Part shown: in pieces, positions 6,577-10,179 of the stretch
Position numbering within the stretch: position 1 is the first letter of the stretch
Layout of the letters: each line of letters begins with the position of its first letter
From: Gammaproteobacteria bacterium
GTDB taxonomy: Bacteria > Pseudomonadota > Gammaproteobacteria > SZUA-229
Length of the DNA: 10,179 nt
Direction of reading: 5' to 3'
Assembly (NCBI GenBank): GCA_029880105.1
Contig: JAOUPA010000063.1
Span: 1 to 10,179 of the forward strand
Notes under the pieces: generated by a model
The model's database searches: none
What the model saw: only the letters and a program-made list of their open reading frames with translations
Told to the model about the DNA's origin: nothing
Position numbers and translations under genes: made by a program

Positions 6577-6595
6577 TTGTATACAATGATATTGT
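6577..6595. promoter_or_regulatory. Overlapping palindromes, candidate enhancer site for the sigma-54 promoter
   Basis: TTGTATACAA (6577-6586) is a perfect 10-bp palindrome. It overlaps ACAAT-GAT-ATTGT (6583-6595), a second dyad. The pair lies about 200 bp upstream of the predicted transcription start, a distance at which activators of sigma-54 promoters can bind. No specific regulator is recognisable. Confidence 0.3.
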
Positions 6596-6675
6596 TCTTT
6601 TATATGTTAATAAAATCGACAAAAATATGGTTTCTTGAATAAAAACAATTTTTGGTTGGCTCAGAGGGTATATAT

Positions 6676-7875
6676 TTATTCTGTTCTCAAGGCATCTACC
6701 GGGTTCATATTGGCGGCATGTCTTGCCGGGATAACGCCCGCGAGTAACCCGACAATCACCGCCAGTGCCTCAGCCATTAATACAAAGTGCCAGGGTGTAT
6801 GCACAGGGATACCTGGTGCAAGTAGTTGTATCAGCCATGCAATAGACAGTGCCAGTAGCAGGCCCAAAGCCCCGCCGAGTGCAGATAATAGCATCGCCTC
6901 TGTCAGGAACAGGCCTAGGATCTGACGTCGGCCAGCCCCCAGTGCAGATAACAGGCCGATTTCTGAAATGCGTTCTTTCACTGCAATGGTCATAATGGTC
7001 AGGATGCCAACGCCACCCACTATCAATGAAATGCCGCCGAGTGCGCCAACGGCAAAGGTGAGTATATCCAGTACCGAGCTCAGTACTTCCAGCATCTGTT
7101 CCTGCGTAACTACAGTGAAGTCTTCATTGCCGTGCCGTGTGATCAGCACCTGTTTAATGAGTTCCTGCACTTTGTTGGCATCAAGGTCATTTTTATAAAG
7201 TACATCAATCTCCATCAGGCTTTCACGATCAAATAGCTCCATTGATTTGGCTGCCGGGATATATACCGCATCATCCAGGTCAAAACCCAGCAGCTGGCCC
7301 TTCGATTCCATGACACCGATCACGCGGAAGCGTGAACCCCCTACTCGGACGATTTTACCAAGTGGAATCTGGTTGCCGTACAACTCCTGTTTGACGCGAC
7401 TACCGAGCACCACAAAAGAACGTGCAGCACGTGGGTCATCATCGGGTAAAAATTGCCCGGCAGAAACATTGATCTGCCAGACCTGTGGCACCTCAGAACC
7501 TACGCCAAATATGGTGGTGCGTCGTTGCAGGTCCTCACTTTCGACGGCGGCATTACCCTGTATAACGGGCACTGCTGCGATTATCTGTGGCAGCTGACGA
7601 AGCGCATTGACATCATCGAGGGCCAGCGGACGTACATTGCTCATAACTGCACCGGACATACCGTGCGTGGTAGTTTTGCCCGGGGTGATACCGATGAGGT
7701 TGGTACCGAACTGGCTAAACTCGGCGAGTACATAGCGATGCAGGCCTTCGCCAACGGAGGTCAGTAATACAACAGCAGCAATGCCAACGGCGATACCTAG
7801 TGCAGTTAAACTACTGCGCAGGCGCCGGGTCCGCACCGCACTAAAAGATAGATGAAAAAGATCTCTGTTTAGCAT
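6676..7875 (-). CDS. MacB-like ABC transporter permease (permease B)
   Basis: A 399-aa inner-membrane permease of the MacB/FtsX class. The first membrane segment (about 19-40) is followed by the characteristic TSVGEG and a large periplasmic domain of about 230 residues. Three C-terminal segments follow (about 275-300, 320-347, 362-384). Family motifs include GGVGILTIM..AVKER..EIGLL.ALGA..RQI and the closing PARHAANMNPVDALRTE. Unlike true MacB it has no fused ATPase; the ATPase is a separate gene in the same operon. It starts 12 bp after the stop of permease A and is similar to it along its length, so the pair probably forms a heterodimer. Transport coupled to the periplasmic adaptor is expected; the substrate cannot be inferred. 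It is the last gene of the operon. Confidence 0.9.
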   Translation of the reverse strand: MLNRDLFHLSFSAVRTRRLRSSLTALGIAVGIAAVVLLTSVGEGLHRYVLAEFSQFGTNLIGITPGKTTTHGMSGAVMSNVRPLALDDVNALRQLPQIIAAVPVIQGNAAVESEDLQRRTTIFGVGSEVPQVWQINVSAGQFLPDDDPRAARSFVVLGSRVKQELYGNQIPLGKIVRVGGSRFRVIGVMESKGQLLGFDLDDAVYIPAAKSMELFDRESLMEIDVLYKNDLDANKVQELIKQVLITRHGNEDFTVVTQEQMLEVLSSVLDILTFAVGALGGISLIVGGVGILTIMTIAVKERISEIGLLSALGAGRRQILGLFLTEAMLLSALGGALGLLLALSIAWLIQLLAPGIPVHTPWHFVLMAEALAVIVGLLAGVIPARHAANMNPVDALRTE

Positions 7876-7887
7876 TCTCTATGCCCG

Positions 7888-9093
7888 TCATCGCCCCGAT
7901 AAGGCCGTCACCGCATCCAGGTTTGCTGCATGCCGAGCCGGTAGCATCCCAAATAGCAGGCCCGTACTCAGTGCGATACACACAGCGGCCCATAAAGCCC
8001 AGTCGGGAGCCTGAAAAGGAAAATCGGGGAAATACTGTTGTAATACCCAGTTGCCGGAAAGTCCAAACAATAAACCCAGCATGGCGCCAATAATGGACAG
8101 GCAGGCCGACTCGGTGAGAAATAACATGATGATCTGCCTGCGTGGCGAACCGAGAGCCTTCAGTAACCCTATTTCGGCGGTGCGTTGTGCAACAGCAACC
8201 AGCATGACATTCATAATCATAATGCCTGCGACTAACAGGCTGATTGCCGCTATACCACCCAGCGAATAAGTTAGCGCTGTTAAAATACGGTCAAAGGTGC
8301 TCAGTAAGGCATCCTGTGACAGTACGGTAATATCGTCCTCACCATCGTGGCGTTCACGGATAATATCAATCACATCCTGTTTGGCCAGGGCCATTTCTTC
8401 CTGGCTATCAGCCTCGACCAGGATACGAAACACCGAGTTAACATTAAAAAGGCTCTGTGCTGATGCCGCAGGCATAATCAGTACCTCTCCAAGATCCATA
8501 CCAAGAGAGACACCTTCATCGGCGGTAACACCAATAACGCGACAGCGGTATTCACTGACACGCACCCATTTACCCAGAGGTGATGTACTGCCGAATAATT
8601 CCTTCTTTAATGTGTAGCCCAGCACGCAAACGGAGGATGCCCGGGTTATTTCCTGCTCGGGCAGGAACTGGCCGCTGGACAGGCTCATCTGCCGAACGGA
8701 ATATAAACTGGCGGTTGAACCCATCACCATCACTTCACGCTCGAGTTGCTGGTATGAGACAGGTGCTGCGCCGAGTACGATAGGTGCCAGCTGTTTTACG
8801 TGGCGGCTTCTTTGTATCGCGGCGACATCATCGAGTGTTAAATCTCGAGGCGTTTCGCCCATTATTGGTGGCATACCACCTGTAGTTTCAGCACGGCCAG
8901 GCAAGACAATCAGTATGTGAGTGCCCAGGGATGAAAATTGCTGGCTAACGTATATGCGCGCACCCTCACCCAGTGATGTCAACAGCACCACTGAGGCGAC
9001 ACCGATGGCCATAGCCAGTAGCATAAGATACGTGCGCGTGCGATAACCACGCATGGCGTGAAAAGCAAACTGTAAAGTATCGTCAATGTGCAT
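7888..9093 (-). CDS. MacB-like ABC transporter permease (permease A)
   Basis: A 401-aa permease with the same plan as its neighbour: membrane segment about 21-41, TSLGEGA, periplasmic core (about 45-265), then segments about 277-300, 323-346 and 365-384. Motifs are AGIMIMNVMLVAV.QRT.EIGLLKALG..RRQI and LPARHAANLDAVTAL. The C-terminus (TALSGR) departs from the usual NP.DALR.E ending kept by permease B, so it may be the more diverged half. Its ATG shares one base with the TAA of the ATPase gene (TAATG at 9095-9091), pointing to coupled translation. It is likely the heterodimer partner of permease B, energised by the upstream ATPase. Confidence 0.9.
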   Translation of the reverse strand: MHIDDTLQFAFHAMRGYRTRTYLMLLAMAIGVASVVLLTSLGEGARIYVSQQFSSLGTHILIVLPGRAETTGGMPPIMGETPRDLTLDDVAAIQRSRHVKQLAPIVLGAAPVSYQQLEREVMVMGSTASLYSVRQMSLSSGQFLPEQEITRASSVCVLGYTLKKELFGSTSPLGKWVRVSEYRCRVIGVTADEGVSLGMDLGEVLIMPAASAQSLFNVNSVFRILVEADSQEEMALAKQDVIDIIRERHDGEDDITVLSQDALLSTFDRILTALTYSLGGIAAISLLVAGIMIMNVMLVAVAQRTAEIGLLKALGSPRRQIIMLFLTESACLSIIGAMLGLLFGLSGNWVLQQYFPDFPFQAPDWALWAAVCIALSTGLLFGMLPARHAANLDAVTALSGR

Positions 9094-9755
9094 TAGCTAT
9101 ACACCTTGCCATCCATCATGTGAATAATCCGGTGTGCACGTTCACCGAGTTCGATATCGTGTGTCACCAGTAATAAAGTGATGCCGTTTTTATTCAGGTC
9201 TTCGAGTATATTAATTACTTCAATGCCCGAGGCATGATCAAGGTTGCCAGTTGGCTCATCGGCGAGCATGACTACAGGGTTGGTAATAACGGCACGTGCA
9301 ATGGCAACGCGTTGTCGTTGACCGCCGGATAATTGATCGGGTCGGTGGTGACCGCGATTGGTCAGGCTCAATGATTTGAGTACATCTTGGACTCGCTGAT
9401 CTCTTTCTTCATGCGGAACACCAGCCAGTGTTAGTGGTAGCGCTATATTTTCAGCAGCGGTCAGGCGTGGTACCAGATGAAAGGTCTGAAAAACAAAGCC
9501 AATTTTTTCACGGCGAACATTGGCCTGATTCTGTTCGCTCAGTTCAGTGACGTTGCTACCATCGAGGAAGTAATGACCCTGATCAGGTTTATCGAGTAAA
9601 CCCAGTACGTTTAATAAAGTCGACTTGCCTGAGCCAGACGGACCCATTATAGAAATATATTCGCCATCCTTGATATCCAGGCATACATCATCGAGGCCAT
9701 GCACCAGTTCATCGCCAACTTTGAAGGTGCGCGCAATGTGTTCAAGTTTAATCAT
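9093..9755 (-). CDS. ABC transporter ATP-binding protein (MacB/LolD-type)
   Basis: A 220-aa stand-alone nucleotide-binding subunit with all motifs in order: Walker A GPSGSGKST (38-46), Q-loop Gln90, signature LSGGQ (142-146), Walker B VVMLADE (161-167), D-loop NLD (171-173) and switch His199. The length and the H-x-V-x-x-LTAAEN-type middle are typical of the LolD/MacB N-terminal class (MJ0796-like). It powers the two permeases encoded downstream, from the cytoplasmic face of the inner membrane. Its start overlaps the stop of the adaptor gene (ATGA at 9755-9752). The adaptor neighbour and the two different permeases favour a MacAB-like exporter over the LolCDE lipoprotein system. Confidence 0.95.
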   Translation of the reverse strand: MIKLEHIARTFKVGDELVHGLDDVCLDIKDGEYISIMGPSGSGKSTLLNVLGLLDKPDQGHYFLDGSNVTELSEQNQANVRREKIGFVFQTFHLVPRLTAAENIALPLTLAGVPHEERDQRVQDVLKSLSLTNRGHHRPDQLSGGQRQRVAIARAVITNPVVMLADEPTGNLDHASGIEVINILEDLNKNGITLLLVTHDIELGERAHRIIHMMDGKVYS

Positions 9756-10177
9756 TTGCTTTCAGAACTATCTAGTACAGCAAATGCACCATCTTCAATA
9801 CCCTTACGGTCAACACTTGTGACGACCAGTTCGCCCTGTTCAAGGCCGCTGATAATTTCGGTATGATCCCAGTTTGATAAGCCGATCTTAACTTCGCGCA
9901 GTTCCAGTAACTGCTCGTCCTTGTTGAAAACGTATACCTGTTGTTTATCAATGATAGTTTCAGTGGGTACACGTAAAACATTGTCCTTGGTTTTCAGGAT
10001 GACTTCTGCATCAGCGCTGTAACCTGGTAACATTTCAAGCATGTCTTCGGGTTGTGCAAACACGACCTCGATATCGACCGTGCGTGCCTGTTTTTCCCTA
10101 TCCAGCACGTAATCAGCCACTCGCCGTACTTTCGCATTAAAACGTCGGTCTTTAAACGCATCGAGTGAAATGCGCGC
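9752..10177 (-). CDS. Periplasmic adaptor (HlyD/MacA-like), C-terminal part, 5' end outside window
   Basis: Membrane fusion protein linking the inner-membrane ABC transporter to an outer-membrane channel. About 142 C-terminal residues are in the window. The frame is open to the right edge (A-R-I-S-L-D-A-F upstream), so the GTG at 10120 is an internal valine and not a start. Visible family features are the end of the beta-barrel domain (KQARTVDIEV, LPGYSADAEVIL) and the membrane-proximal domain (VLRVPTETII, VYVFN, REVKIGLSNWDHTEIISGLEQGELVV). These resemble MacA and other RND/ABC-type adaptors. The lipoyl and hairpin domains and the N-terminal anchor lie outside. It is first of the four visible genes of the efflux operon and overlaps the ATPase start by ATGA. 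Confidence 0.88.
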   Translation of the reverse strand, partial: ARISLDAFKDRRFNAKVRRVADYVLDREKQARTVDIEVVFAQPEDMLEMLPGYSADAEVILKTKDNVLRVPTETIIDKQQVYVFNKDEQLLELREVKIGLSNWDHTEIISGLEQGELVVTSVDRKGIEDGAFAVLDSSESK

Positions 10178-10179
10178 AT

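Larger units (their letters stand above)
6337..6675. other. AT-rich promoter region upstream of the dockerin/cohesin operon
   Basis: This 339-bp stretch has no supportable gene. It is visibly richer in A and T than the flanking efflux genes. It carries a sigma-54 promoter, an IHF-like match and an overlapping pair of short palindromes about 200 bp upstream of the predicted transcription start. I found no clear intrinsic terminator for the efflux operon that ends at 6676; AAAAACAATTTTT near 6641 is too weak. Confidence 0.6.

Noticed and set aside
6641..6653. AAAAACAATTTTT as terminator of the efflux operon
   Set aside because: The arms are only A and T with a tiny loop and no GC core, so a stable terminator hairpin is unlikely.
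7247..7767. Plus-strand open frames opposite permease B
   Set aside because: Antisense shadows of a gene with clear MacB-family motifs; no independent support.
1..10179. CRISPR arrays, tRNA/rRNA genes, insertion sequences, attachment sites
   Set aside because: I saw no regularly spaced direct repeats, no tRNA-like cloverleaf, no transposase or integrase motif and no flanking terminal repeats.

Overview
The window looks like chromosome of an environmental gammaproteobacterium. The main evidence is a RapA-type RNA-polymerase recycling ATPase, a PEP-CTERM-class (VPLPA-like) surface protein, a sigma-54 style promoter, a GGDEF/EAL protein and a Gram-negative adaptor/ABC efflux operon. I cannot name the genus. 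Apart from the first gene, every gene I support is on the minus strand.

Layout from left to right. (1) 2-646, plus strand: the 3' part of rapA. (2) 657-3017, minus: a membrane-bound c-di-GMP protein with a periplasmic sensor and GGDEF and EAL domains that both look catalytically intact; it converges on rapA with a 10-bp gap. (3) 3018-3393: a gene-free stretch with several short inverted repeats and, at 3343-3377, a near-ideal intrinsic terminator. (4) 6336 down to 3394, minus: a compact three-gene operon. It encodes a secreted 599-aa protein ending in a thrombospondin type 3 (TSP3)-like segment and a dockerin-like pair of calcium loops, then a putative lipoprotein with a cohesin-like domain, then a second cohesin-like protein with a VPLPA/PEP-CTERM-type tail. 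(5) 6337-6675: an AT-rich promoter region with a well-spaced sigma-54 element at 6387-6402. (6) 6676-10177, minus: a MacAB-like export operon, read as adaptor (cut by the window edge), ATPase, permease A, permease B.

The most interesting element is the operon in (4). A dockerin protein is made first and two paralogous cohesin proteins follow, each with a different predicted anchor: an N-terminal lipid, or a C-terminal exosortase-processed tail. The simplest reading is a small non-cellulosomal surface complex, in which the secreted dockerin protein is held on the cell surface or in extracellular matrix by calcium-dependent cohesin binding. Sigma-54 control fits what is known of PEP-CTERM genes in other proteobacteria, where RpoN and the PrsK/PrsR system act on them. 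The adjacent c-di-GMP protein may belong to the same attachment or matrix physiology, but that is inferred from position only. The large N-terminal part of the dockerin protein has no domain I recognise.
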